The notes under the pieces were generated by a model. The model did no database searches, was not told where the DNA came from, and saw nothing but the letters and a program-made list of their open reading frames with translations. Shown piece by piece: positions 9,317 to 17,791 of a DNA stretch of 64,000 nt. How positions within the stretch are numbered: the stretch's first letter is position 1; each line of letters starts with the position of its first letter. The stretch is from Haloferula sp. BvORR071 (lineage in GTDB: Bacteria > Verrucomicrobiota > Verrucomicrobiia > Verrucomicrobiales > Akkermansiaceae), in the NCBI RefSeq assembly GCF_000739615.1, contig NZ_BATP01000060.1, forward strand, positions 1 to 64,000. The letters run 5' to 3'. The position numbers were made by a program, and so were the translations under genes.

Positions 9317-9871
9317 CTAAACTTCGCGGTTTTTTTCCATCGCGCGGTAGAGCCACAGCTTGGCCAGCGCCCAATGGCGGCGAATGGTCTTCTCGTTGAC
9401 CCGCAGGAGAGCAGCGATCTCATCGTAGTTCATGCCGCTGAAGAATCGGAGTTTCACGATCTTTGCCTTGAGCTCATCATCTGCTTCGAGCTCATCCAGC
9501 ACTTCGTGGATGCCGATCAAACGTTCGTCTGCCAACGGTGCGGGGAGTTGCACATCTTCCAAGGGCAGGCTGATCTCTCCACCACCGCGCTTCGCCGCCA
9601 GTCTGCGGCGGGCGGTTTCCACCAGGATCCGCCGCATCGCCTCTGCTGCGGCAGCGTAGAATTGGCCTCGGTCGCGCCACGATTCCGGCATCGATTTCTG
9701 CAAGCGCAGCCATGCTTCGTGAACCAACTCGGTCGCCTCAATCGCTTGGCCGCTCCGCTCGATCGCCATCCGCCCCAGTGCAATCTTCTTCAGCTCGGCA
9801 TACAATTCGCCGAAGCGGGCGTCGTCGCAGGATCCGGTGCTGGCATTCAGCCATTGGGTGTGCTCACGCAT
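9317..9871 (-). CDS. ECF sigma factor, TIGR02999 / ECF-STK type
   Basis: 184 residues matching the usual ~185 of this family. Region 2 contains ELVHEAWLRL and the diagnostic FYAAAAEAMRRILVETARRR-AAKRGGG stretch; region 4 contains LRFFSGMNYDEIAALLRV followed by NEKTIRRHWALAKLWLYR. The start is the ATG at 9869-9871, the first one compatible with family length; the frame is open further upstream only because it overlaps the cyclase gene. It overlaps the end of that gene by 25 bp and precedes the kinase, so the three are probably translationally linked. Control by kinase-mediated phosphorylation instead of an anti-sigma factor is inferred from family precedent. Confidence 0.93.
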   Translation of the reverse strand: MREHTQWLNASTGSCDDARFGELYAELKKIALGRMAIERSGQAIEATELVHEAWLRLQKSMPESWRDRGQFYAAAAEAMRRILVETARRRLAAKRGGGEISLPLEDVQLPAPLADERLIGIHEVLDELEADDELKAKIVKLRFFSGMNYDEIAALLRVNEKTIRRHWALAKLWLYRAMEKNREV

Positions 9872-10839
9872 GATGGGGGATGTGGATGGGGCGCTGAATT
9901 CCCTCGCGGTCTCGCGGTGCCGGCAGCGGATGGTGCTTGCTCGAGCGCGTAAACTTCGACCGTTTGGTCGCGTCCTTTCACATGGCGGGGGCCGAGGCAA
10001 CGGCAGCAGTCGCGGCCCTCTTGCCAACCGGCCAGAAGCTCCGAACTGAGAAGCACGTTGTAACCCACTTCCCGGGTCAAGGCTTCTAGCCTGAAGGTCA
10101 GATTCACCGCGTCACCGATCAAGGTGAATTCGCCGGGGCCGATGGCTCCGTAGGCTGCGGTGCCCATGTGGACTCCCGTTCCGGAGTGGAAAGCCAATCC
10201 CGTGGATCTTAGCAGCGTGCGGTGCTGTTCCTGCACCGCGGCGCAGGCCTGTCCCATTTCATGCGCGGCCTTGAGGGCCGCTCCACGGGCTGCGAGGGAG
10301 GTCTCCTGCCAGTAGCCGAGAACGCAATCGCCGATGAATTTGTCCAGCGTCGCGCCGTAGTTTGCGAGGATTTGCTCCGTCAGATGATACCAGGATCCGA
10401 TGACTGGTGCCAGTTGATCCGGAGATAGCTTTTCGGAGAGCCGGGTGAAGCCTTGGATGTCGCTGACCAACATCACGACATCTCCCGTGCGAATATCAAT
10501 GATCGTCCGGTCGCTCATCGTGGTCTCTCCCGTGCCGTGGGGCATGTTCCGATTCCCATCGAAACGAAAATGCCGCTCGGCGATGCGGATCATGTCGCCT
10601 GGCAACAGGAGTTGCGAGGTGGTGACCCGCTTGCCGTTGATGTAGCTGCCATTGGTGCTACCGAGGTCGAGGAACCAGTAGCCGTCGTGCTGCTGGCGGA
10701 TGATCGCGTGGCGGCGGGAGACTCTGGGGTCCTGGACCATGATGCCGGAGTCGCGGGTGCGGCCGATTACATTCAGGATATCGAGCGGGAATTCCTGCCC
10801 CAAGGCGTCATCGCACAGCTTTCCCGGTAATGAGGTCAT
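9847..10839 (-). CDS. FHA domain-class III adenylate cyclase
   Basis: 330 residues. An FHA domain at ~8-95 keeps the phosphothreonine-binding residues (IGRTRD, SRRH at 41-44, STNGSYING). A class III cyclase domain at ~118-300 keeps both metal aspartates (SDIQGFT Asp127, GD Asp171), the base-contact Lys167 in LDKFIGD, a Thr at the second base position (FTLIGDAVN) and the Asn246/Arg250 pair. The Lys/Thr combination favours ATP over GTP. The last ~30 residues are Pro/Ser/His-rich and overlap the sigma factor start. FHA plus kinase in one operon suggests the cyclase responds to Thr phosphorylation. Confidence 0.92.
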   Translation of the reverse strand: MTSLPGKLCDDALGQEFPLDILNVIGRTRDSGIMVQDPRVSRRHAIIRQQHDGYWFLDLGSTNGSYINGKRVTTSQLLLPGDMIRIAERHFRFDGNRNMPHGTGETTMSDRTIIDIRTGDVVMLVSDIQGFTRLSEKLSPDQLAPVIGSWYHLTEQILANYGATLDKFIGDCVLGYWQETSLAARGAALKAAHEMGQACAAVQEQHRTLLRSTGLAFHSGTGVHMGTAAYGAIGPGEFTLIGDAVNLTFRLEALTREVGYNVLLSSELLAGWQEGRDCCRCLGPRHVKGRDQTVEVYALEQAPSAAGTARPRGNSAPHPHPPSCVSTPNG

Positions 10840-10944
10840 GCCGAGTCGCGGGTTGGCGAATAGTCCTCATACTCCCATTCTGCCTCTCGGGATAGTCCGA
10901 AAAATGTACCCCCGCTCCCGGCAAAGAACCATTCGCCCCTCAAC

Positions 10945-12504
10945 TCAGGGCGAATAGCCAAATGCCCGGCAATAGGTATCGAGCGCGGGGAGCAGCGGCT
11001 CCAGGTATTTGCGGTAGTTTTCCCAACGTCCGACGGCGCGCCGGTGCACCTTCTGTGTCACATCGTGATAGGTTGGTGCGTAGAGCAGTTTTTGGCTCGC
11101 GGTTTCGTGGAATTGCGATTGCCCCGCGTGCCAATCCAGATTGAGGAATTCGGTCACTCGTCTGCCTTCCTTGTCGAGATCCCCGACCAGATCTTCATAG
11201 CGCGACTCAATCCAATCGAAGCCCTCAAACTCGCGCAGACGCAGCCAGATATCCATGAGGTCGCGGTAGTGCTTCACCGTGCGCTCCAGGCTCAGGAAAT
11301 TCACATTGGTGGAGTTGAGCATCACGTTCATGAAGAAGCAGCTCGTGATTACATCCCGCGGATCGCGCAGGGCGATGATCACCTTCATAGCTGGGAACAC
11401 GCGCAGCCAGATGCCCAGGGATGCAGTGGGAGAGGGATTCTTGTCCAAGAGGACAGGGCTGCCCTCCAATTCTCCCGCCTCGCGGAGCAGGCTTTTCAAG
11501 TAGCGCTGCCGCATCTCCCCGAGCTTTGCCGGAGGGAGAAGATCGAGCTGACGGAACAGCGCATCCCCCTGCGTGGAGGCCAAGGGAATCCTGCTGGTGA
11601 TCTCCTGGTTGAAGGCCACCGGCTCATCGAAGGCCAGCAAGTCGGGATTAGCATCCAGCACCTGCTCCAGCAGGGTAGTCCCGCTGCGCGGATGTCCTCC
11701 CAGGAATGCCAGCCGGGGCCCGTCTCCTTCCGGAGTTCCCTCACGCCAACGGCGGATGGCGTCCGGCTTGAAAGAATCCAAGAGCCGGTGCCGGAGCCGG
11801 ACGCCCTCGTCGTAGCCGCGCTCAAGGACCTTGGTGTCGGTCAGGGTCCGGATCTCTTGTTTGGCTTCCAGCAGCCAGCGCATCGCCTCGTCGAAGTCGC
11901 CGAGCTGGTCGCAGACCACGCCGAGCAAATGGCGGCTGGCGTATTTGACGTAGGGATAGCGGGGGCCGCCCTTGATCAGGTTCCTCAGCTCCTCGGCAGC
12001 CTCTTCGTTCTGGTGCCGGCGGTGGAGCAGGAAGGCCTGGAAGTAGCGGGCCTGATCATCGCGGGGATCAATTTCGAGGGCGGCTTGGGTCTGGTCCCAC
12101 GCCTCTTCCACGCGGCGTTCCTTTTCCAGCCACACGGCCAGATTGATCCGCGAGTCGATCGAGCGGGGAGCCACGCCGGCGGCCTGCTCGTAGCAGCGGC
12201 GGGCGTCATCGGCTTGCCGCAGGGTCTGGTATTGCTGGCCGAGCAGGGAGAGCAGCGCAGCGTTGTCCCCGGCCAGTTCGCGCGCCCGCGAATAAGCCTG
12301 ATTCGCCGCCGGGAAATCCAATTCGCCCGCGGCCGAGTTGCCGAGCTCAAACCAAAGTTCGGCGACTCCCGGGTAGTCGCGGACGAGGCCGCGATACTGC
12401 TTCTGGGCCGCGGCGTGCCGGCCACGGAGCAAGTGCTCCTGTGCCTCCCGCCAGCGGGCGGCTTCACGGGGGGAAGACAGTAGTTTGGCTCGATCCGCAC
12501 TCAT
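10945..12504 (-). CDS. TPR-sulfotransferase
   Basis: 519 residues. The N-terminal ~240 residues are TPRs (LWFELGNSAAGELDFPAANQAY, LLSLLGQQYQTLRQADDARRCY). The C-terminal half is a P-loop sulfotransferase with the 5'-phosphosulfate loop GGHPRSGTTLLEQVL (~269-283) and the 3'-phosphate motif IALRDPRDVITS. Such fusions transfer sulfate from PAPS to proteins or glycans; the substrate is not evident here. It is cytoplasmic as no signal peptide or membrane segment is seen. It lies 106 bp upstream of the cyclase-sigma-kinase cluster on the same strand, so cotranscription is possible but unproven. Confidence 0.9.
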   Translation of the reverse strand: MSADRAKLLSSPREAARWREAQEHLLRGRHAAAQKQYRGLVRDYPGVAELWFELGNSAAGELDFPAANQAYSRARELAGDNAALLSLLGQQYQTLRQADDARRCYEQAAGVAPRSIDSRINLAVWLEKERRVEEAWDQTQAALEIDPRDDQARYFQAFLLHRRHQNEEAAEELRNLIKGGPRYPYVKYASRHLLGVVCDQLGDFDEAMRWLLEAKQEIRTLTDTKVLERGYDEGVRLRHRLLDSFKPDAIRRWREGTPEGDGPRLAFLGGHPRSGTTLLEQVLDANPDLLAFDEPVAFNQEITSRIPLASTQGDALFRQLDLLPPAKLGEMRQRYLKSLLREAGELEGSPVLLDKNPSPTASLGIWLRVFPAMKVIIALRDPRDVITSCFFMNVMLNSTNVNFLSLERTVKHYRDLMDIWLRLREFEGFDWIESRYEDLVGDLDKEGRRVTEFLNLDWHAGQSQFHETASQKLLYAPTYHDVTQKVHRRAVGRWENYRKYLEPLLPALDTYCRAFGYSP

Positions 12505-12786
12505 GGCTGCTACCGCCGTGGCGCGACCGCGTGACCCCCGCGCTCAAAAATCCTCCGGTGGGTGGTGTGCCACCGGATAGAGCCTCTTGGAGGATCCGCT
12601 TCAAGTATTTCCTGAAAACTTCATTATAATGCACAAAATGGAACGGAATGTGATACCTGATGGCAACTTCTCCGTATTTGGAGGGTTGTATTGCAGTAAT
12701 CCCGCAGAATTTCGGCTTATTCCCCTAATTGGGCTGAATCCGCGACGGGAAGTTCGACCTCGACCTCACTAACGCTCAAAGACCTC
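12505..12786. promoter_or_regulatory. Divergent intergenic region with candidate -10 box
   Basis: The 282-bp region separates the divergent sulfotransferase and surface-protein genes and must carry both promoters. Its right half is markedly AT-rich. A perfect TATAAT stands at 12625-12630, oriented toward the surface-protein gene, but the -35 position holds only a weak match (TTCAAG at 12600-12605). No gene is supported; the 61-62 residue frames here are not protein-like. Confidence 0.35.
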
Positions 12787-15700
12787 ATGAAAAGAAAACG
12801 TCGCCCCATTCTCCACAAGACGCTCATGACTGTGCCCGTGGCGGCCATGATGCTGGGGGCCAGCCAGAGCCAAGCGCTCACCACCATCGGTATCAATTTT
12901 TGGGGAAGCTACGGCTCCGCGAATGACCCGAACAACGGCCGGGTGGTCTCGGGCCCCGCCTTTGGCGTGCCGGCCGCGAACTGGTCGACCTCCTACACCC
13001 CGGCCAGCAATGACGCGGCGACGTGGACCTACGATAGCTATGTGACGAGCGGGAGCTTCACCGCCGGCCCCCTGGCGGTAGCCTACACCGACGGGAACAA
13101 TTTCTTCACCGGCACCAATCCGGGCAGAAGCCCCGACCTGCCGGCGGGCGAAACCGACGTACTGAATGGCGCGATCTATGGCGGTGCTACCGGCGGGGCG
13201 GGGGGCTCTCCCGGCTTCTCCGTTACCGTCAGCCACCTCGCCGCGACTTTCCCGAATGGCTACGTGATCCAGCCGGTGGTCGCTGGCAATGACAGTAGCA
13301 GCTTCGCGCCGCTGAGCGTGAGCGACGACGGCGGCAGCACGAGCCAGTCTCTGGACTATTTCACCATCAATACAACGGGGGGCTACTACTCCGCGCATTC
13401 CGCGAAATGGGCCTTGGGCTCCATGAGCACTCCCTTGGATGGTGATACCCTGACCTTGAGTGGCCCGAACAACACCGGCGGTGTGACCAGCGGGCTCGCT
13501 GGCGTGATCATCACGGACAAGCCCTTGATCACGCGGATCTCACCGAGCACCACCAGTGCGCCGGTGGGGGAGACTTTCACTCTCACTGCCAATGCGATCG
13601 GGATCGGTACGCTCAGCTACCAGTGGCGGCACAACGGGACGAATATCCCCGGTGCGAACTCCCTTGAGTATACCGTGTTCGGCGCGGCGACTTCTGACAG
13701 CGGCACCTACGATATGGTCGTCTCCAGCAGCGCCTTCCCCGGCAGCCCGGTGACCAGTCCCACGGTGTCCGTGAGCATTAGCGCCACGCAGTCCTGGACT
13801 GGGAGTGCCAGCAATCTCTGGAACGCCAGCGCGCTCAACTGGCTGCGCAACGGGAGCCCGAGCGCTTTCGGTAACGGCCTCATCACCCGTTTCACTGCCG
13901 ACTCGACGGTGACCAATGTCTCACTCACCGCTGCGGTGACCCCGGCTTCCGTCGAGTTTCCCGATGACGACAGCGATTACACCATTTCGGGAGGCGGTTC
14001 CATCGGGGGCACCGGTGGCATCGTGAAGGGCGGCAACAGCTACGTCACGATCAGCACCGCGAATACCTTCACCGGGAATACGGTGGTGAGCGGCGGCATC
14101 CTTGAAATTTCCGGAGCGGGCACCTTGGGCGCTCCGACTTATCCCGGCGATATTGCGACCGGCGGGGACATCGTCTTCGGCAGCTCGGCCAGCCAGACCT
14201 TGGGCGGCGTGATCTCAGGGCCGGGATTCCTGACCAAGCTCGGCACCGGCACCATCACGACCACCGGCAACTCCACCTGGACCGGCACTGCCACCGTGGG
14301 CGAGGGGACCATGGAAGTGCAGAAGAAGGCGGCCGACAATGCATACGTCGTCCTGTCGGGGGCCACCCTGAAGATCGGCTATACGACCGGAGGCGGCTAT
14401 GCGAATACCAAGATGGACGTCAGGGGCAACGCTGTTTCGGACACCAGCGGTCTCTATCTCAAGGGCGGCACCACCTACAATGTGAGCGGCGGCCTGAACC
14501 TGCTCGATGCTCCTTCCACCATCCGCCAATATGGCGACGGCTTGGCTGGCCTCGGCATCTTCGACATCAACAGCGTCGGTCTGACTTGCAGTTCACCCGC
14601 TTCCGGCTCGGTGATTGATTCCAATATCCAGCTCGTCCAGATGGGCTACGGCATGGCCATGCGGGTTGATGTTGGTGACAACAATGCGACCGGCGATCTC
14701 ATCGTTAACGGGCCGCTCAATGTTCATAGCCAGGGGTACGGCCTGATCAAGCGTGGTGAGGGGTCGCTCCGCCTCAATGGCGCCGCGACTGCCGAGAATG
14801 AGGCTCTCCGGATTGAAGCCGGCAAGGTCATCACCGGCGTCAATCAGGCGATCGGAGCAGCAGCCGACCTGAGCCTGACCAGCGCCGGTGCTACTCTCGC
14901 GCTTGGCGGCACCAGCCAGAGCGTCAAGAAGCTCACCGGTTCGGGCCGGATCACCGGCGCGTCCGCGACGGCTTCGACGCTCACCGTCAGTCCGGCGATC
15001 GACGCCTTTGATACGGTGGCGGACGCCAGCTTCAGTGGCAGTCTCGGTGGCAGCGGCACGAATGAGAATAACCTCGCGCTGGTGAAGGCCGGGCCGAATA
15101 CGCTCACGCTGAGCGGCACCGCCAGCTACAGCGGCGCGACCAGCGTCAACGGCGGCACCTTGGTCGCGGGATCGCTTCCTAACAGTGCGGTCTCCGTCGC
15201 GGCTTCGGCCTCCTTGGTCGCGAATGGCACGCTGGCTTCCCTCAATGTTGCGAGCGGTGGCACGGTTTCCCCGAGCGGCCCGCCCTCGGCGAATGACCAG
15301 TTGGTCCGCACTGCGGTATCCGGTGCCACCTCCACGGTGACCACGACCGGCGACTTCCAGGAATTACACAACACCAGCGGAGTGGTGATTCCGAATTCAA
15401 CCACCTACATCTACTCAGGGGAGATCTACCTGCCGGGCACTGCTGGCACGGTCTATTACTTCGCTGAGAATTTCGATGACTCGATCGCGCTCAGCATTGG
15501 AGGTGCCACCGTGCTTTCGAATGGTGCTTGGGACGTGGCCACTTCGGGTTCCTTCACTTCGACGGGACCAGGCTGGTATCCTGTCAGTCTCTCGGCCGGC
15601 CAAGGGGCCGGTGGTGTTGGTCCCGTCTCCACCTCCAACTGGGGACCCGGGAAGGGCGTCGGATTCACCACCACCACACCGGCGGATCCGCTCGATGGCA

Positions 15701-16524
15701 ATTCCTACACGGCCTTCACCTTGCCCAATCTGACCACTGCGGGGATTCAGATTCGTTCGGCCTCGGGTGCTCTGAATGCCACCGGCAATGTGAAGGTGGC
15801 AGGGGTTTACTCCTGTGACGTGACCAATACCGGATCGGACCGCATCGTCGCAGGCGGCAATCTGGACATCACCGGTGCCACGCTTGACGTGAATCCCGTG
15901 GGAGCAGGTGCCACGCTTGGAACCTATGTGATCGCCTCCTACACGGGGACGCTCACCGGGACCTTCGCTACCGTGTTGGATCTGCCTGCCGGTTACGCCG
16001 TGAATTACAACACGGCCGCGCACCAGATCGAGCTCGTGTCTTCTGGTACCCCGAGCGGCTACGCGGCATGGATTGCCACTTACTTCCCCGGTGAGACGAA
16101 TCCTGCGATCGTCGGTGCGGGCGCGGACCCCGACCATGATGGCGATGCAAACTCCCTTGAGTTCGCCATGGGCGGCGCGCCTAACAGCGGCTCCAACAAC
16201 GCGAAGTCCTATGTGCTGATCGCGGACAGCGGTGCCGATGCGGACACCGACAAGGAGCTGCTGCTCACCATCGCTGTGAGAGCAGGCACTCCCGTATTCA
16301 CGGGAAGCCCGTCTCCGACTGCCACCAAGGACGGATACACCTACAAGATTGAAGGGAGTAACAACCTCGCTTCATTCCCCGCCACGGTCACGGTGGTCAG
16401 CCCGGTGATCACCGGCTTGCCCGCAGCGCCCGCGGGATATGAATACCGCAGCTTCAGCCTCAGCGGCTCGAATGGAACGCCTACCTCGATCAAGGGCTTC
16501 CTGAGGGCTGTGGTGACACCCTGA
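12787..16524 (+). CDS. Surface protein with autotransporter-associated beta-strand repeats, Ig-like and PA14-like domains
   Basis: 1245 residues with a Sec signal (basic MKRKRRP start, cleavage near QSQALT). A ~220-residue N-terminal region is followed by an Ig-like domain (~255-335, TLTANAIGIGTLSYQW), then PATR-type beta-helix repeats (GGILEISGAGTLG, GGTLVAGSLPNSAVSV) to ~870. A PA14-like segment at ~875-960 (GEIYLPGTAGTVYYFAENFDD) and a C-terminal block with a calcium-type motif (DPDHDGDANSLEF) end the protein. No beta-barrel translocator is visible, so it is not a classical autotransporter. A role in surface attachment or glycan binding is inferred only. A strong terminator follows. Confidence 0.88.
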   Translation: MKRKRRPILHKTLMTVPVAAMMLGASQSQALTTIGINFWGSYGSANDPNNGRVVSGPAFGVPAANWSTSYTPASNDAATWTYDSYVTSGSFTAGPLAVAYTDGNNFFTGTNPGRSPDLPAGETDVLNGAIYGGATGGAGGSPGFSVTVSHLAATFPNGYVIQPVVAGNDSSSFAPLSVSDDGGSTSQSLDYFTINTTGGYYSAHSAKWALGSMSTPLDGDTLTLSGPNNTGGVTSGLAGVIITDKPLITRISPSTTSAPVGETFTLTANAIGIGTLSYQWRHNGTNIPGANSLEYTVFGAATSDSGTYDMVVSSSAFPGSPVTSPTVSVSISATQSWTGSASNLWNASALNWLRNGSPSAFGNGLITRFTADSTVTNVSLTAAVTPASVEFPDDDSDYTISGGGSIGGTGGIVKGGNSYVTISTANTFTGNTVVSGGILEISGAGTLGAPTYPGDIATGGDIVFGSSASQTLGGVISGPGFLTKLGTGTITTTGNSTWTGTATVGEGTMEVQKKAADNAYVVLSGATLKIGYTTGGGYANTKMDVRGNAVSDTSGLYLKGGTTYNVSGGLNLLDAPSTIRQYGDGLAGLGIFDINSVGLTCSSPASGSVIDSNIQLVQMGYGMAMRVDVGDNNATGDLIVNGPLNVHSQGYGLIKRGEGSLRLNGAATAENEALRIEAGKVITGVNQAIGAAADLSLTSAGATLALGGTSQSVKKLTGSGRITGASATASTLTVSPAIDAFDTVADASFSGSLGGSGTNENNLALVKAGPNTLTLSGTASYSGATSVNGGTLVAGSLPNSAVSVAASASLVANGTLASLNVASGGTVSPSGPPSANDQLVRTAVSGATSTVTTTGDFQELHNTSGVVIPNSTTYIYSGEIYLPGTAGTVYYFAENFDDSIALSIGGATVLSNGAWDVATSGSFTSTGPGWYPVSLSAGQGAGGVGPVSTSNWGPGKGVGFTTTTPADPLDGNSYTAFTLPNLTTAGIQIRSASGALNATGNVKVAGVYSCDVTNTGSDRIVAGGNLDITGATLDVNPVGAGATLGTYVIASYTGTLTGTFATVLDLPAGYAVNYNTAAHQIELVSSGTPSGYAAWIATYFPGETNPAIVGAGADPDHDGDANSLEFAMGGAPNSGSNNAKSYVLIADSGADADTDKELLLTIAVRAGTPVFTGSPSPTATKDGYTYKIEGSNNLASFPATVTVVSPVITGLPAAPAGYEYRSFSLSGSNGTPTSIKGFLRAVVTP

Positions 16525-16548
16525 GGTCCCGCATGATGTTAGAATGAG

Positions 16549-16591
16549 AAGGCCCCGCGAGCGTCAGCTCGCGGGGCCTTCTTCGTTTTTT
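16549..16591 (+). terminator. Rho-independent terminator
   Basis: A perfect 14-bp stem, AAGGCCCCGCGAGC (16549-16562) with GCTCGCGGGGCCTT (16567-16580), closes a GTCA tetraloop and is followed by CTTCGTTTTTT. It ends the plus-strand surface-protein transcript 25 bp after its stop codon. The minus side lacks a U-run, so it is weak for the convergent transaldolase gene. Confidence 0.95.
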
Positions 16592-16614
16592 AATTTTGAA
16601 GAGGTCGGGCTCGT

Positions 16615-17574
16615 TCAGAGCAGTCCGGCCACCAGCTTCTCCAGCTTCACGATGTCCGCGGCGAAGGCGCGGATACCTTGGGCGGTCTTCTCGGTGGCCA
16701 TCGCGTCTTCGTTCAGCGCGAAGCGGAAGGACTTCTCGTCGAATGTCGCCTTCTGGAGATCAGCCTTCGCGGATTCCTCCGGGGAGAGGCGGCGCTCGAT
16801 CGGATCGCCGGAGGAAGCCAACTCGCCGAGCAGGCCAGGGCTGATGGTCAGCAGATCGCAACCGGCCAGCGCGAGGATCTCACCCTTGTTGCGGAAGGAG
16901 GCTCCCATCACCTGGGTCTTGTAGCCGAACTTCTTGTAGTAGGTGTAGATCTGCTTCACCGAGATCACGCCGGGATCTTCGTCGCCTTCGAAGGTCTTGC
17001 CGGTCGAGGCCTTGTACCAATCGAGGATACGGCCGACGAAGGGCGAGATGAGACGCACACCGGCTTCGGCGCAAGCGACGGCTTGGGCGAAGGAGAAGAG
17101 CAAGGTCAGGTTGCAGTGGATGCCTTCCTTCTCGAGGATCTCGGCGGCCTTGATACCTTCCCAAGTGGAGGCGATCTTGATCAGCACGCGCTCCTTGGCG
17201 ATGCCTTCCTTCGCGTATTCGGCGATCAGGTGGCGGGCCTTGGCCACGGTGGCTTCGGTGTCGAAGGACAGGCGGGCATCGACTTCCGTCGAAACGCGGC
17301 CCGGGACGATCTTGAGGATCTCCAGACCGAAGAGGATCAGGATGCGGTCGAGCACGGCATCGATCTGCGCTTGGCCGGAGAGCGAGCCGCCCTTGAACTC
17401 GGCCACGGCTTTGTCGACGAGGTGCTTGTAAGCCGGTTTCTCCGATGCTTGGAGAATCAGCGACGGGTTGGTGGTCGCGTCCTGCGGCTGGTAGGCCTTC
17501 ATCGACTCGAAGTCGCCGGTATCGGCAACGACGGTGGTGAACTGCTTCAGTTGATCGAGTTGCGTGGCGCTCAT
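16615..17574 (-). CDS. tal: Transaldolase
   Basis: 319 residues, the usual size of TalB-type transaldolases of the pentose phosphate pathway. Start [22 protein letters not shown] and the block [11 protein letters not shown] are characteristic, the Schiff-base lysine lies in [11 protein letters not shown], and the C-terminal substrate region [10 protein letters not shown] with [10 protein letters not shown] is kept. The frame is open upstream to 17760, but the homologous start is the ATG at 17572-17574. It is convergent with the surface-protein gene across the terminator. Cytoplasmic enzyme, no obvious operon partners. Confidence 0.97.
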   Translation of the reverse strand: MSATQLDQLKQFTTVVADTGDFESMKAYQPQDATTNPSLILQASEKPAYKHLVDKAVAEFKGGSLSGQAQIDAVLDRILILFGLEILKIVPGRVSTEVDARLSFDTEATVAKARHLIAEYAKEGIAKERVLIKIASTWEGIKAAEILEKEGIHCNLTLLFSFAQAVACAEAGVRLISPFVGRILDWYKASTGKTFEGDEDPGVISVKQIYTYYKKFGYKTQVMGASFRNKGEILALAGCDLLTISPGLLGELASSGDPIERRLSPEESAKADLQKATFDEKSFRFALNEDAMATEKTAQGIRAFAADIVKLEKLVAGLL

Positions 17575-17791
17575 GGCGGGTGCGGGGTAGGCGGGAACGG
17601 CCTTAATGGCGAGGGCAAAAAGTGTCCGCCGAGGGGAATCATACCAAGGTGGCGCGTTCGTCAAAGGGGTTTCATGGACAGAACGAATTCCGCTCATCCC
17701 AGCGGCAGGCGCAGGGTCACGACGAACGTGGCCAAGCGGACTGTGAATTCCCGGAAGCAAAAAGATACCAAGGATCGGCTGCGTGCTTGGC

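Noticed and set aside
11044-12483. 479-residue frame antisense to the TPR-sulfotransferase
   Set aside because: The minus gene has both PAPS motifs; the plus frame has none.
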